From contig NZ_FYEB01000002.1 in assembly GCF_900187445.1 (NCBI RefSeq), forward strand, positions 89,511-153,510: DNA of 64,000 bases, given 5' to 3'. Positions within the stretch are counted from its first letter, which is position 1. Every line of letters begins with the position of its first letter. The position numbers and the translations under genes were made by a program. The notes beneath the pieces were generated by a model. The model was not told the DNA's origin and did no database searches. It saw nothing but the letters and a program-made list of their open reading frames with translations. The stretch comes from Pseudomonas sp. Irchel s3b2 (GTDB lineage: Bacteria > Pseudomonadota > Gammaproteobacteria > Pseudomonadales > Pseudomonadaceae). This document shows positions 24,621-33,486 of the stretch, piece by piece.

Positions 24621-25625
24621 TCAGCTGAGTTCGCCACACAGGTCGAGTTCGACCAGCCGTCGAACTTCAGCCGTCTCAAGCCCTGCGCCCAGTAACCCAT
24701 GCAACTTGCCGAACGCCGCCTCGCGAGTCATGCCGCCACCGGACAACACCCCGGCGTCACGCAAGCGGCTGCCCGCCTCGTACACGTCAAGTTCGACGCC
24801 ACCTTCATGACATTGCGTAACCGCGACCACCACCACACCTTTGTCCCGCGCCCGTTCCAGGCTGGCGAGAAACTCGGGGTTGTCGCCTGGCCCGGTACCG
24901 CTGCCATAACATTCCAGCACCAGACCCTGAATACCGCTGTTGAACAGGCCATCCAGTTGATCGGCGCCGATGCCTGGGAACAATGGCAGTACAGCGACTT
25001 TCCCCAGCTGTTTAGGCTGGTTGTAGTTCAGTCGCTCAGGTATCGAGGACGCTTTCACGCCGCCACCCTGACGCTCCAGCCGCTTGAACGGATGACGACC
25101 GAAACTGCGAACCTTCGCGCAACGGGTCGGGTCGAGCAGTTCACCGTGGAAGTACAGATGAACACCCGGTGCCAGGCCCTGGCCAAGAGCAACCAATGCA
25201 CCGCTGAGGTTTTCCCAGGCATCGCTGTCGGTCACGCCGGCCGGCAGCATGGAGCCGGTGAACACAACGCGGGCATGCAGGCCGAGCAATTGAAAACTCA
25301 TGGCCGCAGCGCTGTAGGCCAAGGTGTCGGTGCCATGCAGGATCAACACGCTGTCGCAGCCCTGGACATCAACGGCGTCGACCACCGCTTCACGCAGTTG
25401 CTGCCAGTAGGCGGGCGTCATGTTGGCGCTGTCGATCAGCGGCGACATCTCGCGAAAGCGCCACTGCGGTACCACCAGCTCAGGCTGGCTGTGCAGATAT
25501 TCGCGCATTCGCGCTTCGAAACCGGACGCTGGCGCCAGGCCATGGGCACTGGCTTGCATGCCGATGGTGCCACCGGTGTAGAGCACCATGACGTGCTGGG
25601 CAGCAGGAAAAGTCGAGGAATTCAT
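24621..25625 (-). CDS. L-asparaginase (type I-like, cytoplasmic)
   Basis: A 334-residue asparaginase that hydrolyses L-asparagine to aspartate and ammonia. Both catalytic triad regions are visible: VLYTGGTIGM (first Thr) and LILHGTDTLAYSAAAMSF (Thr-Asp of the second). No signal peptide is present, so it acts in the cytoplasm. ATG at 25625 has GGAG upstream and matches the family start. Near aspA (aspartate ammonia-lyase), the pair could take asparagine to fumarate. Confidence 0.9.
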   Translation of the reverse strand: MNSSTFPAAQHVMVLYTGGTIGMQASAHGLAPASGFEARMREYLHSQPELVVPQWRFREMSPLIDSANMTPAYWQQLREAVVDAVDVQGCDSVLILHGTDTLAYSAAAMSFQLLGLHARVVFTGSMLPAGVTDSDAWENLSGALVALGQGLAPGVHLYFHGELLDPTRCAKVRSFGRHPFKRLERQGGGVKASSIPERLNYNQPKQLGKVAVLPLFPGIGADQLDGLFNSGIQGLVLECYGSGTGPGDNPEFLASLERARDKGVVVVAVTQCHEGGVELDVYEAGSRLRDAGVLSGGGMTREAAFGKLHGLLGAGLETAEVRRLVELDLCGELS

Positions 25626-25641
25626 GGAGGTTCTCCGAAAG

Positions 25642-25675
25642 CGATGTGGGAGCGGGCTTGCTCGCGATGGCAGCG
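25642..25675. repeat. Single REP-like unit
   Basis: gatgtgggagcgggcttgctcgcgatggc is a single diverged REP unit upstream of the asparaginase gene. Confidence 0.6.
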
Positions 25676-25800
25676 ATGTGATCTCAAGCTCGAACCAAAA
25701 CGGCAGCATCAAAAAAGCTGCCACAACAGGCGACCGAGCATGACGCCGGTCGCAAGCTGTGTCACGCCGGGCGCAGGGGATGCGCCCGGTTTCTTACCGA

Positions 25801-27249
25801 TCAGCGTTGCGCTGCGGTCACGCCTTGCGGCTCAGTCTGTGCTTGAGGCGCGGCAGGCGGATTGGCTGGCCAGGCTTTCAGGTCCAGGTCCAGGTCTGGG
25901 AACTTGCTCGAATCGAACACTGGGGTCTTGATGCCGGCAGCGCGCTGGTCATCGTAGTCACGCAGGATGCGCATACCGACCTTGAACAGCAGGAACAGCG
26001 CGATCAGGTTCACGAACGCCAGCAGGGTCATGGTGATGTCGGCGAAGGCGAACACAGTGCCGAGGTTTTCGATGGCACCCCAGAAAATCAACACCAGTAC
26101 CAGCGCGCGATAGCCGATCAACACCTTGCGGTTTTCGCCGATCATGAAGCGCAGGTTGCTCTCGCCCAGGTAGTAGTTGTAGAGGATCGAGGTGAACACG
26201 AACAACGACAGGGCCACCGAAATGAATATCCGGCCCCAGTCACCGACCACGGCGGCCAGGGAGTTCTGGGTCAAGGCAATGCCGTCACCTTCAAAGCCCG
26301 CGGTGTAGAAGCCCGACAGCAGGATCAGCAATGCGGTGCAGGTGCAGATCACGAAGGTGTCGAGGAACACGCTGAACGCCTGAATTACACCTTGCGAGAC
26401 CGGGTGCTCGACCGAGGCCACGGCGGCTACGTTTGGCGCACTGCCCAAGCCTGCTTCGTTGGCGAATACGCCGCGCTTCACGCCCATGACGATGGCGCTG
26501 CCAATCAGGCCGCCGAACGCCTGATCCAGACCGAAGGCGCTTTTGACGATGGTCATCAACATGCCTGGAACGTGGTCGAACTGCAGCACGATCACGTAGA
26601 GGGTCACGCCGATGTAGGCCAGGGTTTTGACCGGTACCAGCAGGTCAGCGACCTTGGCGATCCGCTTGATACCGCCGATGAACACCAGACCCAGCAATAC
26701 CGCCAGGGCCAGCCCGGTGTACGTGGTGTCGAAGCCGAACGCGTTGTTCAGCGAGTGGGTCACGGCATGGGCTTGCAGGCCGTTGAAGGCGAAGCCGAAG
26801 GTGATCAGTAGCAGGAACGCCATGATCATGCCCAACCAGCGCTTCTGCAGGCCGTGCTGAATGTAGAAGGACGGGCCGCCACGGAACTGGCCTTCGGAGT
26901 CACAGCGCTTGTAGAGCTGGCCGAGGGAGCATTCGAAGAAGCTACTGGACATGCCGACCAGCGCGGTCACCCACATCCAGAACACCGCACCGGGGCCACC
27001 CAGGGTCACGGCGATGCCGACACCCGCGATGTTGCCCGCACCGACGCGGCCGGCGAGGCTGAGCATCAGGGCCTGGAAGGAACTGAGCTGGCCAGCGCTG
27101 CTTTTGAGGCTGTCACGGAACACCGCGAACATGTGAAAGAAATGACGGAACTGAACGAAACGCGAGCGGATCGTGAAGTAGCTACCGAGCCCGACAATGA
27201 GCACGATCAGTACTTTCCCTGAGAGGAAGTCGTTGATGACTTCGAGCAT
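25801..27249 (-). CDS. Sodium:alanine/glycine symporter (AGCS family)
   Basis: A 482-residue inner-membrane transporter with about ten hydrophobic segments. AGCS signatures are GRVGAGNIAGVGIAVTLGGPGAVFWMW and GVKRGVFANEAGLGSAPNVAA. It imports alanine, glycine or related amino acids with sodium. ATG at 27249 has GAGG upstream; the in-frame start at 27300 lies in the promoter region. The C-terminal tail (about the last 45 residues) is Pro/Gln-rich and cytoplasmic. Confidence 0.9.
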   Translation of the reverse strand: MLEVINDFLSGKVLIVLIVGLGSYFTIRSRFVQFRHFFHMFAVFRDSLKSSAGQLSSFQALMLSLAGRVGAGNIAGVGIAVTLGGPGAVFWMWVTALVGMSSSFFECSLGQLYKRCDSEGQFRGGPSFYIQHGLQKRWLGMIMAFLLLITFGFAFNGLQAHAVTHSLNNAFGFDTTYTGLALAVLLGLVFIGGIKRIAKVADLLVPVKTLAYIGVTLYVIVLQFDHVPGMLMTIVKSAFGLDQAFGGLIGSAIVMGVKRGVFANEAGLGSAPNVAAVASVEHPVSQGVIQAFSVFLDTFVICTCTALLILLSGFYTAGFEGDGIALTQNSLAAVVGDWGRIFISVALSLFVFTSILYNYYLGESNLRFMIGENRKVLIGYRALVLVLIFWGAIENLGTVFAFADITMTLLAFVNLIALFLLFKVGMRILRDYDDQRAAGIKTPVFDSSKFPDLDLDLKAWPANPPAAPQAQTEPQGVTAAQR

Positions 27250-27517
27250 GGAGTTTTCCTCGCTGTTTTTTGTGTGTGCGAATACTGGATGGTCCGACAC
27301 ATCGCGTTACACCGGCGTGCGCGTGGCACAGCAGGTGGGTCGACAGTTCGTCCCCGTCCATATCGCGGGTTTTATTAGTTCGGGTTTCGCATGGGTTTGG
27401 GTCTCGTTAACGACGACCGCTCACGCGAAGAGGGCCGGCACTATACATAAGGAGAGTGCCGTCCGTCTGCACGATTGTGGTGCAAGCGACGAAACGAGAG
27501 CGCTGCAAAATCAAAAA

Positions 27518-27582
27518 ATCGCAGCCTTCGGCAGCTTCTACAGAGGAGTCAAACCCTGTAGGAGCTGTCGAAGGCTGCGATC
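27518..27582. repeat. REP pair, second sequence type
   Basis: Inverted units atcgcagccttcggcagctt and agctgtcgaaggctgcgatc, of a REP family different from the cgcgggcaagcc type. Confidence 0.8.
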
Positions 27583-27632
27583 TTGGCGGCACTGAAAACA
27601 TTCAACATGTTCGAAAAATCCGCAAAAGGGTT

Positions 27633-27669
27633 AAAAAAAAGGGCTTGGGGGAATCAGTCCCCAAGCCCT
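27633..27669 (-). terminator. Intrinsic terminator of aspA
   Basis: On the minus strand GGGCTTGGGG and CCCCAAGCCC form a stem around a 9-base loop, followed by eight T. Confidence 0.9.
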
Positions 27670-27736
27670 CAAAAGGTGAGAGGTGTCTAGTCCCTCGACC
27701 TGGTGAGCGGTGCTCTTCAAAAGAGCCTGCGTTTGG

Positions 27737-29161
27737 TTAAGCCTTCAAAGGCACCAGACGCGGAGCGATCATGTTTTCCGGGCGCAGGATATCGGCGAGC
27801 ATTTCTTCGTCGAGCAAGCCTTCTTCGCGCACCAGTTCCAACACGCCGCGGCCGCTTTCAAGAGCGACACGGGCAATGCGGGTGGCGTTTTCATAGCCGA
27901 TGTACGGGTTCAGCGCGGTGACCAGGCCGATCGAGTGTTCGACCAGTTCACGGCAGCGCTCTTCGTTGGCGGTGATGCCAACGATGCAGTGTTCGCGCAG
28001 CATGTCCATGGCGCGTTGCAGCAGGCGGATCGAGTCGAAGATCTTGAACGCGATCAGCGGCTCCATCACGTTCAGCTGCAACTGGCCGCCTTCGGCCGCG
28101 ATGGTCAGGGCCAGGTCGTTGCCGATGATCTGGAACGCCACCTGGTTCACGGCTTCCGGAATAACCGGGTTGACCTTGCCTGGCATGATCGAGCTGCCTG
28201 GCTGACGTGCTGGCAGGTTGATTTCGTTGATGCCGGTGCGTGGACCGCTGGACAGCAGACGCAGGTCATTGCAGATTTTCGACAGCTTGACTGCGGTGCG
28301 CTTGAGCATGCCGGAGAACAACACGAAGGCGCCCATGTCGGAGGTGGCTTCGATCAGGTCGGCGGCCGGCACCAGCGGTTGACCGCTGATTGTTGCCAGA
28401 CGCTGAACGGCCAGGGCTTGATAACGCGGGTCAGCGTTGATGCCGGTACCGATCGCGGTGCCGCCCAGGTTCACTTCGGTCAGCAGCTCAGGTGCCAGGG
28501 TCTTCAGGCGCGCCAGATCTTCGCTCAGGGTAGTGGCGAAGGCGCGGAATTCCTGGCCCAGGGTCATCGGCACGGCGTCTTGCAGTTGGGTACGACCCAT
28601 CTTCAGAACGTGGCTGAATTCTTCACCTTTGGCGGCGAACGACTGGATCAGGCTGTCGAGGCTGGCCAACAGTGCGTCGTGACCCAGCAGCAGACCCAGG
28701 CGGATCGCGGTCGGGTAGGCGTCGTTGGTCGACTGCGCCATGTTCACGTCGTTGTTCGGGTGCAGGTACTGGTATTCGCCCTTGCTGTGGCCCATGGCCT
28801 CCAGCGCGATGTTGGCGATGACTTCGTTGGCATTCATGTTGGTCGAAGTGCCAGCGCCGCCTTGAATCATGTCCACCACGAATTCTTCGTGGAAATCACC
28901 GCGGATCAATCGGGCACAGGCTTCGCTGATGGCAGCGTGCTTGGCGTCGCTCAGGTGACCCAACTCGCGGTTGGCGTCAGCGGCGGCCTGTTTGACCATT
29001 GCCAGACCGACAACCAGTTTCGGGTAATGCGAAATCGGAACGCCGGAGAGGCGGAAGTTGTTCACCGCTCGCAGGGTCTGGATACCGTAATATGCTTGAG
29101 CAGGTACTTCGAGTACGCCAAGCAGGTCTTTTTCTGTGCGGAAAGATGCAGCGGAGGACAT
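27737..29161 (-). CDS. aspA: Aspartate ammonia-lyase (aspartase)
   Basis: A 474-residue member of the aspartase/fumarase superfamily that reversibly converts L-aspartate to fumarate and ammonia. The fumarate-lyase signature GSSIMPGKVNP, with the catalytic Ser of the flexible loop, is present, as are GGAGTSTNMNANEVIAN and QSTNDAYPTA. Aspartase is favoured over class II fumarase by the MSSAASFRTEKDLLGVLEVP start and TGINADPRY. ATG at 29161 chosen over an upstream in-frame extension. Monocistronic with a strong terminator; divergent from a LysR gene. Confidence 0.92.
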   Translation of the reverse strand: MSSAASFRTEKDLLGVLEVPAQAYYGIQTLRAVNNFRLSGVPISHYPKLVVGLAMVKQAAADANRELGHLSDAKHAAISEACARLIRGDFHEEFVVDMIQGGAGTSTNMNANEVIANIALEAMGHSKGEYQYLHPNNDVNMAQSTNDAYPTAIRLGLLLGHDALLASLDSLIQSFAAKGEEFSHVLKMGRTQLQDAVPMTLGQEFRAFATTLSEDLARLKTLAPELLTEVNLGGTAIGTGINADPRYQALAVQRLATISGQPLVPAADLIEATSDMGAFVLFSGMLKRTAVKLSKICNDLRLLSSGPRTGINEINLPARQPGSSIMPGKVNPVIPEAVNQVAFQIIGNDLALTIAAEGGQLQLNVMEPLIAFKIFDSIRLLQRAMDMLREHCIVGITANEERCRELVEHSIGLVTALNPYIGYENATRIARVALESGRGVLELVREEGLLDEEMLADILRPENMIAPRLVPLKA

Positions 29162-29341
29162 GATAGAAATCATCTCGATAGGAACCCGGTCTGTGCCGGA
29201 ACACTGCAAATGCTAGGCTGGTGAACTATTTTGGGCCAATGCTGTTAAACACTAGCCTATGCACATTCGGCATAATGCCCATGTGACGCCGCGTGTACGG
29301 CGAGCGTGCGACCTAAATTGGTGCGTGTCCGGGAGGGCGTG

Positions 29342-30253
29342 ATGAATCTGGAAAGTAAATGGCTCGAAGATTTCAGTGCTCTGGCCGCCACCCGCAGCTT
29401 CTCCCAAGCGGCTGAACGACGCTTCGTGACCCAGCCTGCATTCAGTCGGCGGATCCGCAGCCTCGAAGCGGCGCTGGGCCTGACCCTGGTCAATCGCTCC
29501 CGCACCCCGGTCGAACTGACGGCGGCGGGGCAGTTATTTCTAGTCACTGCGCGAACCGTGGTCGAACAGCTGGGCGAAGTGCTGCGCCACCTTCATCATC
29601 TGGAAGGCGGGCAGGGCGAGGTGATTCAGGTTTCCGCTGCTCACTCCCTGGCGTTGGGTTTCTTCCCGCGCTGGATCGCGCAGCTGCGTAACGAAGGGCT
29701 AAACATCGCGACGCGACTGGTGGCCACCAACGTCGGCGATGCGGTGCATGCATTGCGTGAAGGCGGCTGCGATCTGATGCTGGCTTTTTACGACCCGGAT
29801 GCGGCCATGCAAATGGACCCGGAGATTTTCCCGTCGCTGCATCTGGGCGACACCGAAATGCTTCCGGTCTGCGCCGCCGATGCCGATGGCAAACCCTTGT
29901 TCGACCTGGAAGGCGAGGCCAGCGTGCCGCTGCTGGCCTACAGCGCCGGTGCCTTTCTTGGGCGTTCGGTAAACATGCTCCTGCGTCAACGTGCCCTGCG
30001 CTTCACCACCATCTATGAAACCGCTATGGCCGACAGCCTGAAAAGCATGGCGCTGGAAGGTTTGGGAATCGCTTGGGTGCCGCAGTTGAGCGTGCGCGCC
30101 GAATTGGCTCGTGGCGAGTTGGTCATCTGCGGCGGCCCGCAATGGCATGTGCCACTGGAAATTCGTCTGTATCGCTGCGCGCTGGTGCGCAAGGCCAACG
30201 TGCGGTTGCTCTGGCGCAAACTTGAGGGCGGTGCGGCGGGTTCTGCGTCCTGA
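29342..30253 (+). CDS. LysR-family transcriptional regulator
   Basis: A 303-residue LysR regulator. The N-terminal winged helix (LEDFSALAATRSFSQAAERRFVTQPAFSRRIRSLE) is followed by an effector-binding domain. GGGAGG lies 5 bases before the ATG at 29342. It is divergent from aspA, with 180 bases between the starts, so aspA is the most likely target, with an amino acid or C4-dicarboxylate as effector; that is inference from arrangement. Confidence 0.85.
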   Translation: MNLESKWLEDFSALAATRSFSQAAERRFVTQPAFSRRIRSLEAALGLTLVNRSRTPVELTAAGQLFLVTARTVVEQLGEVLRHLHHLEGGQGEVIQVSAAHSLALGFFPRWIAQLRNEGLNIATRLVATNVGDAVHALREGGCDLMLAFYDPDAAMQMDPEIFPSLHLGDTEMLPVCAADADGKPLFDLEGEASVPLLAYSAGAFLGRSVNMLLRQRALRFTTIYETAMADSLKSMALEGLGIAWVPQLSVRAELARGELVICGGPQWHVPLEIRLYRCALVRKANVRLLWRKLEGGAAGSAS

Positions 30254-30359
30254 ATTACCAAAGGGAAAACCGGGGCTTTCCTATGTCGGGCACCTTTGGC
30301 TATTTCAAGGGAATCGACTGAGGCGGTCGTCCCGGCAGTGGCGGCCAATCAGCGAATTG

Positions 30360-31055
30360 CTATGGAGCGTCACTCAGGAACGACTTGATGAGTTCCCGGT
30401 TACCGTCGCTATAGCGATAACAGTTGGACAGTCCGGGAGTAACATCGCGCATAAAGGTTTCACACCACCATCCGTTATATTGAACTTCGGAAAGGTCGTG
30501 ATTAGCGGTAAGCATATGCCCCAATTCATGACCGACTATTTGTTTTCCGATCAGTGATGCAATGTCGAACTGTTGTCCAGAGCTCGCGACACCCAGAACA
30601 TTGTTGATAATTGCACTGTTGGTCAGTAGCAGGAATTTTGTGGTTCTATTGTGTGGGAGGTTTTTCTCGTCGCGATAGTTCCGGGCTAGCCTTTCCCATC
30701 CCCGATAGGATATGTCGCTGGCAGCCTTGTAAGAGTAATTCGAATAGGGGGGCATATTGCGTACGAACTCTACCGAAACCCGTCGGCCTGTCACTGCTGT
30801 GATTTCCTTGACCCAATCGGAAAAATAACTATGGAAAATCGAGTCGATGGCCGACGCGGGAATGTCATCATGAACAAATGCAAAAACAAAAAGAGGCCTT
30901 TTTTCTATGGCTGTGGTACTAAAATCTTTAGGTGTCATGAGTGTTTCTGAGTTGGCAGCAGGCCAAGGTCTATCCATAACTGTCGTTGCAAGGCTCATTT
31001 GGGTTGTTAGTTGAAAAATTGTTAAGCAGAGAATAAAACTTATTAGTTTTGACAT
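30360..31055 (-). CDS. Small secreted metzincin-like zinc metalloprotease
   Basis: A 231-residue protein. A signal peptide (about residues 1-23, MSKLISFILCLTIFQLTTQMSLA) precedes a short catalytic domain. HELGHMLTANH (residues 176-186) is a full HExxHxxxxxH metzincin zinc site with Glu177 as general base. Met202 lies 16 residues later and could be the Met-turn, and Cys198 and Cys212 could form a disulfide. I do not recognise the exact family; the length is small, comparable to snapalysin-like enzymes. The gene is AT-richer than its neighbours, suggesting acquisition. It stands alone, and no inhibitor or secretion gene is adjacent. Sec export to the periplasm or beyond is likely. Confidence 0.75.
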   Translation of the reverse strand: MSKLISFILCLTIFQLTTQMSLATTVMDRPWPAANSETLMTPKDFSTTAIEKRPLFVFAFVHDDIPASAIDSIFHSYFSDWVKEITAVTGRRVSVEFVRNMPPYSNYSYKAASDISYRGWERLARNYRDEKNLPHNRTTKFLLLTNSAIINNVLGVASSGQQFDIASLIGKQIVGHELGHMLTANHDLSEVQYNGWWCETFMRDVTPGLSNCYRYSDGNRELIKSFLSDAP

Positions 31056-31463
31056 GTAGAAGTCTCGAATTTAATGCGTCGATAGCCGCATTATTGTCTT
31101 TCAAGTGTGGTTTGATGTAATTGATTGAGGGAGCAGTTTTCTGCGTCGGGTACATTAATAATGCCTGGCGCTTTATTTGTAATTGCCAGTTGTATTTCAG
31201 ATGATGTTTTGTTCGAGGTTTTTTGGTGAAGTAATTGGATGCAGAGTGGCTGACTTTTGAGTCAATAAAACCGTCCGCTCATGATCGATACCCGTCGTAT
31301 GACAGATGGTCGTCACAGGGGCTGTTTATCTGCTTCATTGAGGTATACTGCGCGGCCTTCGGCCGGTTCGTCCGGCCATTTTTCGTACAATCAAGCCACG
31401 CATTCTGCGTGGCTTGTTGTTTTTTGACGCGCCTGCGGGCGCCCAGAGAGAAGAGGCACGACG
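31056..31463. other. Intergenic region and purE leader
   Basis: About 400 bases. The left 250 bases are AT-rich and hold no recognisable gene. The right part contains a TATACT -10-like box at 31344-31349 and then the structured purE leader with its terminator (31351-31425). Confidence 0.6.
31351..31425 (+). promoter_or_regulatory. Structured purE leader with intrinsic terminator (possible attenuator)
   Basis: After a TATACT box come two overlapping stems, GGCC-TTC-GGCC and GGCCGG-TTCGT-CCGGCC followed by ATTTTT. These overlap and so exclude each other. Next is a strong terminator, CAAGCCACGC-attct-GCGTGGCTTG followed by TTGTTTTTT (31392-31425), only 39 bases before purE. No plus-strand gene precedes it for over 1.1 kb, so it must end a leader transcript or a small RNA. 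The alternative hairpins suggest attenuation, but no ligand or leader peptide was identified. Confidence 0.6.
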
Positions 31464-31955
31464 ATGAGCGCACTGGTTGGCGTGATCATGGGCTCCAAGT
31501 CCGATTGGTCCACCCTTAGCCACACCGCCGATATGCTGGAAAAGCTCGGCATCCCTTACGAGGTGAAAGTGGTCTCTGCCCACCGCACCCCGGACCTGCT
31601 GTTCCAGTACGCCGAAGAGGCTGAGGCTCGCGGCATCGAGGTGATCATTGCCGGTGCCGGTGGCGCGGCCCATCTGCCAGGCATGTGTGCGGCCAAAACT
31701 CACTTGCCGGTGCTGGGCGTGCCGGTGCAATCGTCGATGCTCTCGGGCGTCGATTCGCTGCTGTCTATCGTGCAAATGCCAGCAGGCATTCCGGTTGCCA
31801 CCCTGGCCATCGGCAAGGCCGGCGCGATCAACGCAGCGCTGCTTTCGGCGAGCATCCTGGGCGCCAAGCATCCGCAATTTCATACTGTGTTGAAGAAATT
31901 CCGCGCTGAGCAGACAGACAGCGTCCTGGACAATCCAGACCCACGCATCGCCTGA
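31464..31955 (+). CDS. purE: N5-carboxyaminoimidazole ribonucleotide mutase
   Basis: A 163-residue class I PurE that moves the carboxylate of N5-CAIR to make CAIR in de novo purine synthesis. Family motifs are [28 protein letters not shown] and [11 protein letters not shown]. It is followed 11 bases later by purK, which makes its substrate. A structured leader with a terminator precedes it, so expression may be attenuated. Confidence 0.96.
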   Translation: MSALVGVIMGSKSDWSTLSHTADMLEKLGIPYEVKVVSAHRTPDLLFQYAEEAEARGIEVIIAGAGGAAHLPGMCAAKTHLPVLGVPVQSSMLSGVDSLLSIVQMPAGIPVATLAIGKAGAINAALLSASILGAKHPQFHTVLKKFRAEQTDSVLDNPDPRIA

Positions 31956-31966
31956 GGTTGTTGACG

Positions 31967-33049
31967 ATGAAAATCGGTGTAATCGGTGGCGGCCAGTTGG
32001 GTCGCATGTTGGCGCTGGCGGGCACTCCGCTGGGCATGAACTTCGCTTTCCTCGATCCGGCGCCGGATGCTTGCGCAGCCGCGTTGGGCGAACACCTGCG
32101 GGCCGATTACGGCGATCAGGATCACCTGCGTCAGTTGGCCGATGAAGTCGATTTGGTGACCTTCGAGTTCGAAAGCGTCCCGGCCGAAACCGTGGCATTC
32201 CTGTCGCAATTCGTTCCGGTGTACCCGAGCGCCGAAGCACTGCGCATCGCCCGCGATCGCTGGTTCGAAAAGAGCATGTTCAAGGACCTGGGGATTCCGA
32301 CTCCCGCGTTCGCCGACATCCAGTCGCAAGCCGATCTGGATGCTGCGGTGGCTTCCATCGGCCTGCCGGCCGTACTGAAAACCCGCACCCTGGGTTACGA
32401 CGGCAAGGGCCAGAAAGTCCTGCGCAAGCCTGAAGACGTGGCGGGTACCTTCGCCGAACTGGGTAGCGTTGCCTGCCTGCTGGAAGGTTTCGTGCCGTTC
32501 ACCGGCGAAGTCTCGCTGATTGCCGTGCGTGCCCGCGATGGCGAAACGAAATTCTATCCTCTGGTTCACAACACCCACGACAGCGGCATCCTCAAGCTGT
32601 CCGTGGCCAGCACCGATCACCCGCTGCAAGCGTTGGCTGAAGATTACTCCAGCCGGGTGCTCAAGCAGCTGGAATACGTCGGCGTGATGGCGTTCGAGTT
32701 CTTTGAAGTCGACGGCGGCCTCAAGGCCAACGAAATCGCCCCGCGCGTACACAACTCCGGGCACTGGACCACCGAAGGCGCCGAGTGCAGCCAATTCGAA
32801 AACCATCTGCGGGCCGTTGCCGGTCTGCCGCTGGGTTCGACTGCCAAGGTCGGCGAGAGCGCAATGCTCAACTTCATCGGTGTCGTGCCGCCAGTAGAAA
32901 AAGTGATCGCGATCGACGACTGTCATCTGCATCACTACGGCAAGGCCTTCAAGGTCGGCCGCAAGGTCGGTCATGCCAATCTGCGCTGTGCAGACCGTGA
33001 GACGCTGGCAGCGCAGATCCTCAAGGTCGAAGCGCTCATCGCCGAATAG
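31967..33049 (+). CDS. purK: 5-(carboxyamino)imidazole ribonucleotide synthase
   Basis: A 360-residue ATP-grasp enzyme that makes N5-CAIR from AIR, ATP and bicarbonate. It opens with the family start MKIGVIGGGQLGRMLALAG and has the ATP-grasp metal motif NEIAPRVHNSGHWT. ATG at 31967 has TGAGG (the purE stop) as ribosome site; a TTG at 31958 is rejected. Cotranscribed and probably coupled with purE. Confidence 0.96.
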   Translation: MKIGVIGGGQLGRMLALAGTPLGMNFAFLDPAPDACAAALGEHLRADYGDQDHLRQLADEVDLVTFEFESVPAETVAFLSQFVPVYPSAEALRIARDRWFEKSMFKDLGIPTPAFADIQSQADLDAAVASIGLPAVLKTRTLGYDGKGQKVLRKPEDVAGTFAELGSVACLLEGFVPFTGEVSLIAVRARDGETKFYPLVHNTHDSGILKLSVASTDHPLQALAEDYSSRVLKQLEYVGVMAFEFFEVDGGLKANEIAPRVHNSGHWTTEGAECSQFENHLRAVAGLPLGSTAKVGESAMLNFIGVVPPVEKVIAIDDCHLHHYGKAFKVGRKVGHANLRCADRETLAAQILKVEALIAE

Positions 33050-33060
33050 TTTCATGTGGC

Positions 33061-33088
33061 AACGGCGGAACCTTCAGGGGCCGCCGTT
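33061..33088 (+). terminator. Hairpin after purK
   Basis: AACGGCGG (33061-33068) pairs with CCGCCGTT (33081-33088). No strong T-run follows, so termination is uncertain. Confidence 0.45.
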
Positions 33089-33150
33089 CTCTGATGGCAG
33101 GATGCCAAAGTCTGGCTAGGCTATAGCCAACTCAATCAGAGGGAAATGCC

Positions 33151-33402
33151 ATGGGAATTATCGGAACCATCTTTATCGGCTTGATTGTCGGCCTGCTGGC
33201 TCGGTTTTTGAAACCGGGCGATGACAGCATGGGCTGGATCATGACCATCCTGCTCGGTATCGGCGGTTCGCTGGCGGCCACTTATGGCGGCCAGGCCTTG
33301 GGCATTTACCGCGCTGGCGAAGGCGCAGGGTTCGTTGGTGCGCTGGTGGGCGCGGTGGTGTTGCTGGTGATCTACGGTCTGATCAAAAAAAGAACTAATT
33401 GA
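33151..33402 (+). CDS. GlsB/YeaQ/YmgE family small membrane protein
   Basis: An 83-residue protein with three hydrophobic segments and the family pattern GIIGTIFIGLIVGLLARFLKPG...GWIMTILLGIGGSLAATYGG. These proteins are often stress-induced and annotated as transglycosylase-associated, though no enzymatic residues are known. AGAGGGAAA precedes the ATG. Its specific role here is unknown. Confidence 0.85.
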   Translation: MGIIGTIFIGLIVGLLARFLKPGDDSMGWIMTILLGIGGSLAATYGGQALGIYRAGEGAGFVGALVGAVVLLVIYGLIKKRTN

Positions 33403-33410
33403 AGCGACAA

Positions 33411-33440
33411 AGCCCTCTCTGCGCCATTGCCGGAGAGGGC
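33411..33440 (+). terminator. Hairpin after the GlsB-like gene
   Basis: AGCCCTCTC and GAGAGGGCT form a perfect 9-bp stem with a 12-base loop. No T-run follows, so it may act in mRNA stability instead. Confidence 0.45.
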
Positions 33441-33486
33441 TAGAATGCTCGGCGTCAGACCGTCCTTTCCTTTGTCGAGCACTTTC

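Larger units (their letters stand above)
27250..27736. other. Intergenic region between symporter and aspA
   Basis: About 490 bases without a gene. It contains a symporter promoter region, a REP-type inverted pair (27518-27582) and the aspA terminator (27633-27669). Confidence 0.6.

Noticed and set aside
33061..33440. Strong rho-independent terminators after purK and the GlsB-like gene
   Set aside because: The stems are good, but neither is followed by a T-run, so they are listed only as hairpins with low confidence.
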